NCBI GenBank assembly: GCA_012329085.1
Contig: JAAXQB010000217.1
Location: 1 to 11,850 of the forward strand
DNA from: Methanosarcinales archaeon
GTDB lineage: Archaea > Halobacteriota > Methanosarcinia > Methanosarcinales > Methanosarcinaceae
Direction of reading: 5' to 3'
DNA length: 11,850 nucleotides
Shown here: positions 1-6,858 of the stretch, one piece after another
How positions within the stretch are numbered: the stretch's first letter is position 1
How the letters are laid out: the number at the start of each line of letters is the position of its first letter
Notes under the pieces: generated by a model
What the model was told of the DNA's origin: nothing
Databases searched by the model: none
The model's input: only the letters and a program-made list of their open reading frames with translations
Program-made: the position numbers and the translations under genes

Positions 1-91
1 CGAATGAGCTTTCCGAATGAGCTTTCCGAATGAGCTTTCCGAATGAGCTTTCCGAATGAGCTTTCCGAATGAGCTTTCTGAATGTGCTATT
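1..91. repeat. 13-bp tandem repeat array
   Basis: Six perfect copies of the 13-mer CGAATGAGCTTTC run from base 1 to 78, followed by one decayed copy (TGAATGTGCTATT, 79-91). The array is cut by the window edge, so its true length is unknown. The GAATGAGC part is also one arm of the hairpin repeats found through the window, so the array may be an expansion of half of that element. No gene lies in it. Confidence 0.95.
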
Positions 92-403
92 AAAATTTCC
101 CTTCATCATACAATTTTACAAATTATATGCTAACACTCAAAATGTTCAATCACGAGCTATAAAAATATGGGAAAATAAGCACAATATCTATTAAATTGAA
201 AATTTACCAAGTATTTCAGCTCTTTCGAAATTAGGATGAATTTAAAATAGAAAAAAAATATAACTCATTATTGTTAATAATTTAAAATTTACCAATGCCA
301 TAAATCTTTAATTTGTGGCAATTCATAACTTTTTAAGTTCTTTGAAGTTATAAAGTTATAATCTAAAACACTATCAAATTTAAATATGGAGAAATAAAAT
401 ATA
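92..403. other. spacer upstream of pcn
   Basis: No coding sequence is seen. Bases 106-160 hold a decayed copy of the composite intergenic repeat: a poor version of the AGTATATAA/TTATATACT palindrome followed by TAACACTC and a GTTCAATCACGAGCTAT segment. The last 60 bases hold the pcn promoter. The remainder is featureless A+T-rich DNA. Confidence 0.6.
347..391 (+). promoter_or_regulatory. putative pcn promoter and ribosome binding site
   Basis: An archaeal TATA-like stretch (GTTATAAAGTTATAAT, about 347-361) lies roughly 48 bases before the pcn start. A transcript starting about 25 bases downstream would have a short leader containing GGAG at 388-391, 12 bases before the ATG. The spacing is a little long for a Shine-Dalgarno site. 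It is the only convincing GGAG-type site upstream of a gene here. Inferred from motif and distance only. Confidence 0.45.
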
Positions 404-1141
404 ATGTTTAAAGCAAAAATTGATGCAACTCTTTTAAAAGACTCTATAGGGGCATTATTAGTACTTGTAAAAGAAGCAAGATTTAAAACATCCTCTGATG
501 GAATCCAAGTTAATGCAGTAGATCCTGCAAATATTGCGATGGTATCACTCGATTTGACAAAAGATGCATTCAATAAGTATGAAGCAGAAAATCACGAAAT
601 TGGCATAAATCTTACACGATTACAAGAAATTCTTGGAATGGCAGACAGAAACTCTGAAATATATATGGAATTGGATGAGGATACACAAAAGTTATTAATA
701 AGCTTTGGTGGCTTTTCTTATGTACTTTCATTACTTGACCCATCGAGTATTCGATCAGAACCAAAAATTCCACAATTAGATTTGCCAGCCATTGTTGTTA
801 TAAATGGAACTGACTTTGAAAAAACAGTGAAGGCGGCAAAAATGATAAGCGATCATGTATTGCTTGGAGTGGAGGATAATTTATTTTATATGGAGGCAAA
901 AGGAGATACAGATAAAGTTAGACATGAGATGACAAAAGATAAATTGATAAAAATTGTACCTGAGGATGCACGATCATTATTTGCACTTGAATATTTATCA
1001 GATATTGCAAAACCCGCAGCCAAATCTAATGAAGTAACATTATATCTTGGAATGGACCTTCCAATTAAAATAAATTTTGAAATTGCACAAGAAAATGGAA
1101 GTATAAAATATCTACTTGCACCTAGGGTAGATATGGACTGA
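404..1141 (+). CDS. pcn: DNA polymerase sliding clamp (PCNA)
   Basis: Archaeal PCNA of 245 residues, the normal family length. It forms a ring around DNA and tethers DNA polymerase, the flap nuclease FEN1, ligase and other replication and repair proteins. Visible hallmarks: the N-terminal start MFKAKIDATLLKDSI, the AVDPANIAM segment at residues 38-46, the interdomain connecting loop around 111-128 (LDPSSIRSEPKIPQ), the AKGDTDKVR strand at 165-173, and the C-terminal LLAPR motif near 237-241 that helps bind client PIP boxes. The start is favoured by GGAG 12 bases upstream and by alignment to Methanosarcina-type clamps, which begin the same way. The gene is followed after 65 bases by priL on the same strand, a common replication pairing in Methanosarcinales as I recall it. 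An opposite-strand open frame at its 5' end is a shadow. Confidence 0.97.
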   Translation: MFKAKIDATLLKDSIGALLVLVKEARFKTSSDGIQVNAVDPANIAMVSLDLTKDAFNKYEAENHEIGINLTRLQEILGMADRNSEIYMELDEDTQKLLISFGGFSYVLSLLDPSSIRSEPKIPQLDLPAIVVINGTDFEKTVKAAKMISDHVLLGVEDNLFYMEAKGDTDKVRHEMTKDKLIKIVPEDARSLFALEYLSDIAKPAAKSNEVTLYLGMDLPIKINFEIAQENGSIKYLLAPRVDMD

Positions 1142-1206
1142 TTTAAAATTATACAATCAGATTATTATTTTTACATTGACTATATACAAAAAATCAAATA
1201 GATTGC

Positions 1207-2268
1207 ATGGATATTAAATCGCTTACATTATATGGAAAATATCCATTTATTGAAAATGCGAGACAATATGTTAATCAACTTGGAATTACAGAGGATAAAC
1301 TTCTACATTCGCGTGCACTTGAATCTGCACGAATTAGAGGAAAAGAGCGAGTTCTTCAAGCACTAACCACAACTCAAATTGAAAAACCATTTTCCATGAA
1401 TATAGAAGAAGTGGAGCTTTTTAGAGAGTTGATTTCATATCCTTTTGCAAAAATATTTATATCATGCATAAACGATTCTTTTTTAACACGAAGATATTCA
1501 CTTGCAGAAGCGAAATCATGCCACTTATTACTTAAAAAAGAACCAAAAGATTTTTTAATTAAATTTAGTAGCTCTAATTTTAACATGGTTATTGATTCTT
1601 GTGATGGATCTTATTTTAATATTAAATTTACAGATTATATAAAAAATATTGGCTCACTTAAAAGTGGAAAATGGAAGCTTACAAATCGTAAATTGCATAA
1701 AGGACAGATTCGCATAATAGAAGGGGATTTTTCGCGTATTTTACAAGAAGCCATAAGAAATAAAATACAAAATTCATTTTCGTTTGAAGTGCAGCCAAGT
1801 TTTTGCGAACATTTTAAATCATACATTGATGAAATAAAAGAAGAGTTAGAAAAACAAAAAAGGAGCTTCGGAACAGGTGATTTTGGAGCTGTTACAAAAG
1901 AGGCTTTTCCGCCATGCATTGTTTATGCAATATCGAATGTTTCAGAAGGTGTGAATCTTTCACACACTATGAGATTTGCATTAACTTCATTTTTGTTAAA
2001 AATAGGGATGAGTATTGAAAATATAATCGATATTTTTAATGTATCGCCCGATTTTGATTCTGAAAAAACAATATATCAATTAGAGCATATTGCAGGTGCA
2101 ACAGGTACTGTATATGACCCACCCGCTTGTGCCACCATGAGAAGTTTTGGAAATTGCTATAATGCAGACAAAATTTGTAAAAAGATACATCACCCATTAA
2201 GCTATTATCGTGAAAAACAAAAAACAAAAATTTTTTTATCGCATGGTCATTCTAAAAATATTAACTGA
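1207..2268 (+). CDS. priL: DNA primase large subunit PriL
   Basis: Archaeal/eukaryotic-type primase large subunit, 353 residues. PriL partners the catalytic PriS to make the RNA (or DNA) primers for replication. The N-terminal half is helical; the C-terminal half carries the iron-sulfur domain. Four cysteines fit the known [4Fe-4S] ligand pattern: C237 (PPCI), C308 (PPACATMRS), C317 (FGNCYN) and C324 (DKICKKI), followed by the conserved HPLSYY at about 328-333. No Shine-Dalgarno is seen; a TATATAC box about 22 bases before the ATG suggests its own leaderless promoter, although co-transcription with pcn is also possible. The last two codons and the stop lie inside a 19-bp inverted repeat that bounds the 436-bp segment downstream, so the C-terminal tail (about 15 residues after the SYY motif) may have been altered by insertion. 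priS is not in the window. Confidence 0.95.
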   Translation: MDIKSLTLYGKYPFIENARQYVNQLGITEDKLLHSRALESARIRGKERVLQALTTTQIEKPFSMNIEEVELFRELISYPFAKIFISCINDSFLTRRYSLAEAKSCHLLLKKEPKDFLIKFSSSNFNMVIDSCDGSYFNIKFTDYIKNIGSLKSGKWKLTNRKLHKGQIRIIEGDFSRILQEAIRNKIQNSFSFEVQPSFCEHFKSYIDEIKEELEKQKRSFGTGDFGAVTKEAFPPCIVYAISNVSEGVNLSHTMRFALTSFLLKIGMSIENIIDIFNVSPDFDSEKTIYQLEHIAGATGTVYDPPACATMRSFGNCYNADKICKKIHHPLSYYREKQKTKIFLSHGHSKNIN

Positions 2269-2303
2269 TGTTACGCACTCAAAATGTATGAATTGCTAAT
2301 TGA

Positions 2304-2426
2304 GTGCAGATTAACACAGATGAATATGTGCAATCAATATTTAGATATGATGAATTAGTATTATGTGAATTTTGTAAAAGAGTAATATATCAAAGCCACA
2401 GACATAGAAGTTTGGCGCCCATTTAA
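2304..2426 (+). pseudogene. possible zinc-ribbon fragment (40 residues)
   Basis: A 40-residue frame, starting at GTG and ending in TAA, lies inside the inverted-repeat segment after priL. Its product contains RYDELVLCEFCKRVIYQS, with one CxxC pair in the setting E-(I/L)-V-x-C-x-x-C-x-R-(I/V)-(L/I)-Y. As I recall, that setting resembles the C-terminal zinc ribbon of COG1579-type proteins. The first CxxC of such a ribbon is absent, so if the relation is real this is only a tail fragment. It could equally be a chance frame or part of a decayed transposase. Confidence 0.25.
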
Positions 2427-2480
2427 TTTAGCACCATATTTCTCATTCGTTCAAAAATTAATTTTTTTTCATACGCTTAG

Positions 2481-2532
2481 TTGTTTTGAGTAGGCTTTTT
2501 AAATGAGCTTTTTAAATGTATTTTACGAGTGT
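2481..2532. repeat. decayed 13-bp tandem repeats
   Basis: Two clear consecutive 13-mers, GCTTTTTAAATGA (2494-2506) and GCTTTTTAAATGT (2507-2519), are flanked by weaker units on each side. The period and the GCTTT..AATGA frame match the array at 1-91, whose unit read in the same phase is GCTTTCCGAATGA. Lies within the 436-bp inverted-repeat segment. Confidence 0.6.
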
Positions 2533-2711
2533 GTTATTGGAAGTTAAATACAAAACCTTTAATAAATTAAAGGTATGTGTTTTTCTACAAAAATTTGGCG
2601 TTTATCTGCGTCTTAAAAATTTTTAAAATTGCGTAAATGTCTAAATTAAAAATTAATGGGGTGCAATGCAAAGTTTGCGTAACATCAGTTAATAATTATG
2701 TATTTTTTAAC

Positions 2712-2866
2712 AGCTCATTCAGAATAAATGAGTGTAAACACTCATTCTTTTCAAAGATTATTTAATATTCATTCTTTGCAAGAATTAGCTTTGTAAAAAA
2801 TGGATGTTAAATGAGTTTAAAAAATTTTTGATAGCTAATTTGGAACAAATGAGCGTTATTTGATTA
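2712..2866. repeat. composite palindromic repeat block A
   Basis: This block contains an imperfect CTCATT/AATGAG hairpin (2714-2732), an overlapping perfect stem of AATGAGTG with CACTCATT around TAAA (2727-2746), and the core hairpin GCTAATTTG/CAAATGAGC around GAA (2834-2854, one mismatch). The core is preceded by TTTTTGATA and followed by GTTATTTGAT. The same order of parts recurs at 3250-3370 and 4091-4258. Confidence 0.75.
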
Positions 2867-3249
2867 ATTTAGGATATTTTTATACAGAGGTGCAACAATT
2901 TTATCTAATGATTATAATTTACAACTGGAAAATATATTATAAAAATATACCATCTAATTTAAAATTCCAAGAAATTAAAATTTTCTCTTATTGCATAATT
3001 TTAAAAATTATAAGCTCTAAAAAAATAAATATTCATTAATCGTAAATTTTATCACACATGATTCCATATAATTTAGATTTACTTTATTCAAAATAAAATT
3101 TTCGAGAAATTGGAAAATTTATTTTAGTATATAATTTTATAAACTATATACTAAAATAAAATGTTTTAAATTTCACATATTGTATTGCCATAAATTTTTT
3201 GGTTTTAAGGAATGTATTTTTTTAAGTGCATATTATTTGAATTTGTTTT

Positions 3250-3370
3250 AGCACATTCAGAATAAATGTGCGTAAACACTCATTCTTTCAAAATGAGTTG
3301 GAAAAAATCTTTGATAGCTCATTTGGAACAAATGAGCGTTTGCTCGTTCGGAACGAACGAGTGTTATTTG
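3250..3370. repeat. composite palindromic repeat block B
   Basis: Contains the stem GCACATT/AATGTGC (3251-3271), then TAAACACTCATTC, then AATCTTTGATA, the perfect core hairpin GCTCATTTG/CAAATGAGC around GAA (3317-3337), and a second hairpin GCTCGTTCG/CGAACGAG around GAA (3342-3361). It ends with GTTATTTGAT, as in blocks A and C. The arms differ from other copies by paired changes, so base pairing is kept. Confidence 0.85.
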
Positions 3371-3452
3371 ATATATTTTTGATTTATGGCAATTGAAAAT
3401 TTTACTTCAATTGTAAATAATTAAAAATTTAAACTAAAATTTTCTAAAAAAG

Positions 3453-3460
3453 TTTATAAA
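3453..3460 (+). promoter_or_regulatory. TATA box, first NAS-like gene
   Basis: TTTATAAA is centred about 24 bases before the ATG at 3480, the usual TATA-to-start-site distance in archaea, so the mRNA is probably leaderless. The stretch GCAATAATTAAAATTATGA, which spans the start codon, is nearly repeated at the start of the paralogue at 4408. Confidence 0.5.
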
Positions 3461-3479
3461 AATTGCAATAATTAAAATT

Positions 3480-4037
3480 ATGATATCAATTCAACCAATA
3501 GTACGATATTTCGAAAAAACGATAGTGTATTTTCCAGCATTTCTTAGATGGTATATGGGAAATTTTAAAGAAATTGTTAAAAGAGAAATAGATCTTGCAA
3601 ATATAAATAAAAGCGATAGTGTATTACACATTGGTTCAGGATCGGTCCCCTATACTGCCATACATGTAAATCAAATGACTGACGCTTCGGTGGTTTCGAT
3701 TGATATTGATTCTTCTGCATTAAAATTATCAAAAAGGGCAATAAAAGCTAGTAAATTTAAAGGAAATGTGGTTTTAAAAAAAGGAAATGGCACAATTTTT
3801 CCCCTTGAGCAATTTACTGTAATAATTATCTCTTTACATGCACAACCAAAAAAAGAAATTCTTGAACATATTTGGAGTAATGGTAAAAAAGATGTTAGAA
3901 TTGTTATTAGAAATCCATGCCAAGCATATAAGGATAAATATGATGAAGGAATTGAACCTTTTTCATGTATTAAAAAGGTAACACAACCAATGGTTACTTT
4001 CAAACACTCAACTTTATTAGCTCGTAGTGAAAATTGA
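3480..4037 (+). CDS. nicotianamine synthase-like methyltransferase (copy 1)
   Basis: A 185-residue class I SAM-dependent methyltransferase-fold protein of the nicotianamine synthase-like type. The SAM-binding glycine loop is VLHIGSGSVP (residues 48-57), with the acidic ribose-binding residue in SIDID (D75), a KKGNG motif near 100-104 and the strand VRIVIRNP at 139-146, matching the 'LvlRs' strand of nicotianamine synthases. Those enzymes fuse aminobutyrate units from SAM rather than moving methyl groups. They usually have about 260 or more residues, so this shorter protein lacks part of the usual helical N-terminal region and its reaction cannot be assigned. A TATA box 24 bases upstream supports the start and a leaderless mRNA. 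The paralogue at 4408 is about three-quarters identical by eye, a recent tandem duplication; a more distant one lies at 5882. FeoB downstream suggests, but does not prove, metal homeostasis. Confidence 0.8.
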   Translation: MISIQPIVRYFEKTIVYFPAFLRWYMGNFKEIVKREIDLANINKSDSVLHIGSGSVPYTAIHVNQMTDASVVSIDIDSSALKLSKRAIKASKFKGNVVLKKGNGTIFPLEQFTVIIISLHAQPKKEILEHIWSNGKKDVRIVIRNPCQAYKDKYDEGIEPFSCIKKVTQPMVTFKHSTLLARSEN

Positions 4038-4090
4038 TTGATTGTTTTATATAATTAAAGATAGTAATTGCAATTTTTAATGTGTATATT

Positions 4091-4258
4091 TTTGATAGCT
4101 TGTTTGAAACAAACAAGCGTTTGCTTGTTTGAAACAAACAAGCGTTCACTCATTCAGAATGAATGTGTGTAAACACTCATTCTTGTAAAGAATGAGCGTT
4201 AAATGAGTTTTAAAAAAATCTTTGATAGCTCATTTGGAACAAATGAGCGTTATTTGAT
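4091..4258. repeat. composite palindromic repeat block C
   Basis: Five consecutive hairpins: GCTTGTTTG/CAAACAAGC around AAA, twice (4098-4118 and 4123-4143, separated by GTTT); CACTCATTC/GAATGTGTG (4147-4169, one mismatch); CTCATTCTT/AAGAATGAG around GTA (4176-4196); and the perfect core GCTCATTTG/CAAATGAGC around GAA (4228-4248). The block is framed by TTTTGATA and GTTATTTGAT. It fills the spacer between the two near-identical methyltransferase genes. Confidence 0.9.
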
Positions 4259-4378
4259 TGAATGTGACTCTATGCAACAGTATGGTTCGTTTATATGCCA
4301 TGGATTGAAATTTATAGCTCTTTAAAAATGTAAAAATATTTTCAATCTATAATTAAAAGTTAAAAGTTTTTAAAATAA

Positions 4379-4389
4379 TTTATATATAA
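4379..4389 (+). promoter_or_regulatory. TATA box, second NAS-like gene
   Basis: TTTATATATAA is centred 24 bases before the ATG at 4408, again predicting a leaderless transcript. The ACAATAATTAAAATCATGA segment following it is shared with the first copy except for single-base changes, so the core promoter was duplicated together with the gene. Confidence 0.55.
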
Positions 4390-4407
4390 TTTACAATAAT
4401 TAAAATC

Positions 4408-4965
4408 ATGACCTTGATCCAACTAATAGTACAATACTTTGAAAAAATAGTGGTATTTTTTCCACCATTCCTTAAATTATATATGAAAAATTATAAAAGA
4501 ATTATCGAAAGGGAGATAGATCTTGCAGATATAACTAAAAATGATAAAGTATTACACATTGGTTCAGGATCGGTTCCATTTACTGCCATCCATGTAAATC
4601 AAATGACTGATGCTCATGTAGTTTCAATCGATATTGATTCTTCTGCAATAAAGTTATCAAAAAGGGCAATAAAAGTTAGCAAATTAAAAAAAAATGTTGT
4701 TTTGAAAAAGGGAAATGGTATAAATTTCCCACTTAAGCAATTCACTGTTATAATTATATCTTTACAAGCACAGCCAAAAAAAGAAATTCTTAATCATATT
4801 TGGCATAATGGTAAAAAAGATGTTAGGATTGTGATTAGAAATCCATGTCAAGCATATAAGGATGTATATGATAAAGGAATTGAACCTTTTTCATGTATTA
4901 AAAAAGTAACACAACCCATGATTACTTTCAATCATTCGACTTTATTATCTCGTGATAAAAGTTAA
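4408..4965 (+). CDS. nicotianamine synthase-like methyltransferase (copy 2)
   Basis: Paralogue of the gene at 3480 with the same 185-residue length and no gaps by eye. It keeps the SAM loop VLHIGSGSVP, the IDID acidic strand, the KKGNG motif and the strand VRIVIRNPCQAYKD. Most differences are conservative and lie in the N-terminal helix and the middle. Both reading frames are intact and the SAM-site residues are conserved, so both copies are likely functional. The two genes are 370 bases apart, each with its own promoter and with hairpin repeats between them, so they do not form a classic operon. The exact substrate is unknown; nicotianamine-like condensation of SAM, or ordinary methylation, are both possible. 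Confidence 0.8.
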   Translation: MTLIQLIVQYFEKIVVFFPPFLKLYMKNYKRIIEREIDLADITKNDKVLHIGSGSVPFTAIHVNQMTDAHVVSIDIDSSAIKLSKRAIKVSKLKKNVVLKKGNGINFPLKQFTVIIISLQAQPKKEILNHIWHNGKKDVRIVIRNPCQAYKDVYDKGIEPFSCIKKVTQPMITFNHSTLLSRDKS

Positions 4966-5411
4966 TCAATTGTTTTATATTATTTCTAATTTTATGTAAA
5001 ATGATACATTTTAAAATTTAGATTTGATATAATTAAATCATATAAACATCTATAAAAATCACATTATTTTATTGGTAAACATTTTAATGAGCTAAATGTG
5101 CATATTTTTTATGTGTTTTAAATTAAAAAAATCAAATTCTTTAAATATATTAAAATATTTTTAACATATATTAAAAGTTAAAAAATTTTTGAAACATATG
5201 GTACTTACAACAATATAAATATATGAGTATTATTGAAAAAAACACAATATAATATATTAATATAATTTATAACTATCAAAAAATTAAATTTTTTTCAAAA
5301 CCATTCAATATAAATCCTTTTTAAAAACAAATAACGAAAAAATTAAATTTTTTTAATTTCTTGTGTTTTAAGTTATATATGATTGAAACATCTCAGATTG
5401 ACTTTTAATGG

Positions 5412-5450
5412 ACTTTTTAAATGTACTTTTTAAATAAGTTTTTGAAAAAG
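5412..5450. repeat. decayed 13-bp tandem repeats
   Basis: ACTTTTTAAATGT (5412-5424) and ACTTTTTAAATAA (5425-5437) are followed by a weaker third unit, GTTTTTGAAAAAG. Period and sequence match the units at 2494-2519 and, more distantly, the array at 1-91. Confidence 0.55.
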
Positions 5451-5740
5451 ATCGTTATTCACATATAATGTGTGCTAAATTAAATTTTTATCACCAATTT
5501 TAATCTACATTTAATTGAAATGTTCATGCCAATTCCAACTTGTCTATAAAAGCCTTAAATAGATCAAAAAAATAAAATTTTCTCTTTGTATATAATACGA
5601 AAATCAGAAATTTTCTAGAACATATTTCCCATTGAGAAACATAAATGTACAAATTATACACAACAAAAAATTAGAAATTTTTTTGAACATCATTCTCTTT
5701 GATAGCTCGCTTAAAAATGAATGGGTATTAATGTGTGTTA

Positions 5741-5830
5741 AGTACATAACTTTACAAGTTATATACTAACGCTCTTTCGTTCAATCACAAGCAAACACTT
5801 GTTTGTTCAATTACGAGCTATTAAAAATAA
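5741..5830. repeat. palindrome plus two asymmetric repeat units
   Basis: The palindrome AGTACATAA...TTATATACT (5741-5767, inner stem AACTT/AAGTT) is followed by AAC and two 22-base asymmetric units: GCTCTTTCG then TTCAATCACAAGC (5771-5792), and ACTTGTTTG then TTCAATTACGAGC (5797-5818). It ends in TATTAAAAAT. The order palindrome-AAC-asymmetric unit-TATTAAAAA is repeated at 9501-9560 and, in decayed form, at 106-165. Confidence 0.8.
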
Positions 5831-5881
5831 ATTAAGCATAACTATAAATATGAAAAATGAATCTTAAAATAACAATTATTA

Positions 5882-6472
5882 ATGAGAATATATCAAATGC
5901 AAACAAATAAAACCATCAAGTCTTTTTTATTTTACATTATCATCAATTTAGAAAAGATTTGTGCCAAATATGAATTATTTGGAAAAATTTATCACAATCT
6001 TTTTTATCGCCGCATGATTAAACGAGAAATAGCAAATGCAAACATTAAAAAAAATGATGCCATTATGCACATTGGATGCGGTAGCTTTCCATTCACATCA
6101 TTGCAACTTGCCATAGATGGTTTTGACATTATAGCAGTAGATATTGATGAAAATGCTGTAAAAAATGCAAAACTTGTTATACAAAAATGGGGACTTTCTG
6201 ATAAAATAAAAGTGATATGTGCAAATGGACTTGACATGTCTGTAAATGAAATGGACATTGTTTGGATTCCATTTCTTGTTGAGCCTAAACGAGAAATAAT
6301 TCAAAAATATTGGAAACAACTTAAACCAAATGGGCGCATTATTTGTCGCAATCCACATGGTCTTTTAAAAGTTCTTTACAATACAACATCTTTCAGAGAA
6401 TTTGATGGAATTCATGGAAAACGAATAAACCAATTATTTGAAAAAGAATCTGTAATTTTTACTAAAGATTAA
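5882..6472 (+). CDS. nicotianamine synthase-like methyltransferase (copy 3, divergent)
   Basis: A 196-residue SAM-dependent enzyme, the most family-like of the three. The SAM loop is IMHIGCGSFP (61-70) followed by FTSLQLA, then AVDIDENAVKNAK (85-97, D87 as the ribose-binding acid), LSDKIKVICANGLD (105-118), DIVWIP (125-130), the pKreII helix, and GRIICRNPHGLLKVLY (151-166), which parallels the 'RsahG.r.fLY' block of nicotianamine synthases. It has an N-terminal extension relative to the other two; an internal ATG at 5897 is an alternative start. A TATAAATA box at 5843-5850 predicts a start site near 5872 with a short leader and no Shine-Dalgarno. It is much more diverged than copies 1 and 2 are from each other, so this duplication is older. 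The FeoB gene lies 386 bases downstream on the same strand. Confidence 0.8.
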   Translation: MRIYQMQTNKTIKSFLFYIIINLEKICAKYELFGKIYHNLFYRRMIKREIANANIKKNDAIMHIGCGSFPFTSLQLAIDGFDIIAVDIDENAVKNAKLVIQKWGLSDKIKVICANGLDMSVNEMDIVWIPFLVEPKREIIQKYWKQLKPNGRIICRNPHGLLKVLYNTTSFREFDGIHGKRINQLFEKESVIFTKD

Positions 6473-6559
6473 ATGTTTTTTTACGAAAAGTTAAAATTTT
6501 TCTAACTCATTAACGCTCAGAATGTTCTTAATCGAGTTTTCAAAGAGAATGATTTACGA

Positions 6560-6656
6560 GATAACGCTCATTTGTTCAATCACGAGCAAACGCTCATTTG
6601 TTCCAAATGAGCTATTGAAAATTTCTCTCAGTATATAATTTTATAAGTTATATACT
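6560..6656. repeat. composite repeat: asymmetric unit, core hairpin, palindrome
   Basis: In order: the asymmetric unit GCTCATTTG then TTCAATCACGAGC (6566-6587), AAAC, the perfect core hairpin GCTCATTTG/CAAATGAGC around TTC (6592-6612), TATTGAAAATTTCTCTC, and the palindrome AGTATATAA...TTATATACT (6630-6656). Orientation is opposite to blocks A-C. It is the clearest place where all three repeat types sit together. Confidence 0.9.
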
Positions 6657-6680
6657 ACAAGAAATTAAAAAAATTTCTTT

Positions 6681-6733
6681 AACTCATTCTGAAAAGTTTG
6701 AGTGTTAAATATATAACTTTACAAGTTATATAC
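6681..6733. repeat. 24-bp repeat plus palindrome copy
   Basis: AACTCATTCTGA followed by AAAGTTTGAGTG (6681-6704) is identical over all 24 bases to 10669-10692. It is an imperfect palindrome (ACTCA...TGAGT). It is followed by a shortened copy of the ATATAACTT/AAGTTATAT palindrome at about 6709-6733. Confidence 0.8.
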
Positions 6734-6858
6734 AATTAAAAATACTAACAAAAAATTTTTGAATGTATGTGCCATTATGCAATTAATTCGGCAACTATAA
6801 AATCAATTATTAATTAATATAAATTATTAATTACCATATATCTAAAAAAGACAAAATC

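Larger units (their letters stand above)
2259..2694. mobile_element. 436-bp MITE-like element with 19-bp inverted ends
   Basis: TATTAACTGATGTTACGCA at 2259-2277 is repeated perfectly in inverted orientation at 2676-2694. Perfect 19-bp inverted repeats 398 bases apart, with no full transposase between them, are typical of a non-autonomous (MITE-like) element. The left end overlaps the last codons and the stop of priL. Just inside the left end is a second stem, GCACTCAA (2275-2282) with TTGAGTGC (2300-2307). The interior also holds a short zinc-knuckle reading frame and decayed 13-bp repeats. No clear target-site duplication was recognised; the outer bases read TA on both sides. Alternatives are a long transcriptional stem or a decayed IS. 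Confidence 0.55.
2695..3452. other. long spacer with hairpin repeats, no gene
   Basis: About 760 bases with no plausible coding frame. Two copies of a composite palindromic block occur (2712-2866 and 3250-3370, listed separately), together with a loose copy of the AGTATATAA/TATATACT palindrome at about 3126-3152. The rest is plain A+T-rich sequence. The final 30 bases carry the promoter of the next gene. Confidence 0.6.
4966..5840. other. long spacer, no gene recognised
   Basis: Nearly 900 bases with frequent stop codons in all frames. Seen in it: two AAAAAATTAAATTTTTTT-like palindromes near 5278-5296 and 5337-5356; a decayed 13-bp tandem repeat at 5412-5450; and, from 5701, a run of intergenic repeats (5741-5767, 5771-5792, 5797-5818). 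A degenerate GATAGCTCGCTTAAAAATGAATGGGT at about 5701 looks like a ruined core hairpin. I see no gene remnant. Confidence 0.55.
6473..6858. other. repeat-filled spacer before feoB
   Basis: Almost wholly made of intergenic repeats up to about 6733 (listed separately), including a small GAAATT/AATTTC stem at 6661-6677. Two possible TATA boxes for feoB lie at its end: a TAATATAAATTA stretch near 6816-6827, and CATATATC near 6835-6842, about 21 bases from the ATG. I cannot decide between them. No gene is seen. Confidence 0.5.

Noticed and set aside
2712..4258. Hairpin blocks as a CRISPR array
   Set aside because: Repeats are palindromic, of unequal length and type, and lack regular unique spacers of 30-40 bases; there are no cas genes.
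4091..4258. Hairpins as intrinsic terminators
   Set aside because: Archaea do not generally use stem-loop terminators, the stems are not followed by consistent T runs, and copies occur in both orientations and far from gene ends.
4966..5840. Hidden gene or RNA in the long spacer
   Set aside because: Stops are dense in all frames and I saw no tRNA-, rRNA- or riboswitch-like structure; only repeats could be supported.
6004..6358. Minus-strand frames across the third methyltransferase gene
   Set aside because: They lie entirely opposite a gene with conserved SAM-binding motifs and have no recognisable features.
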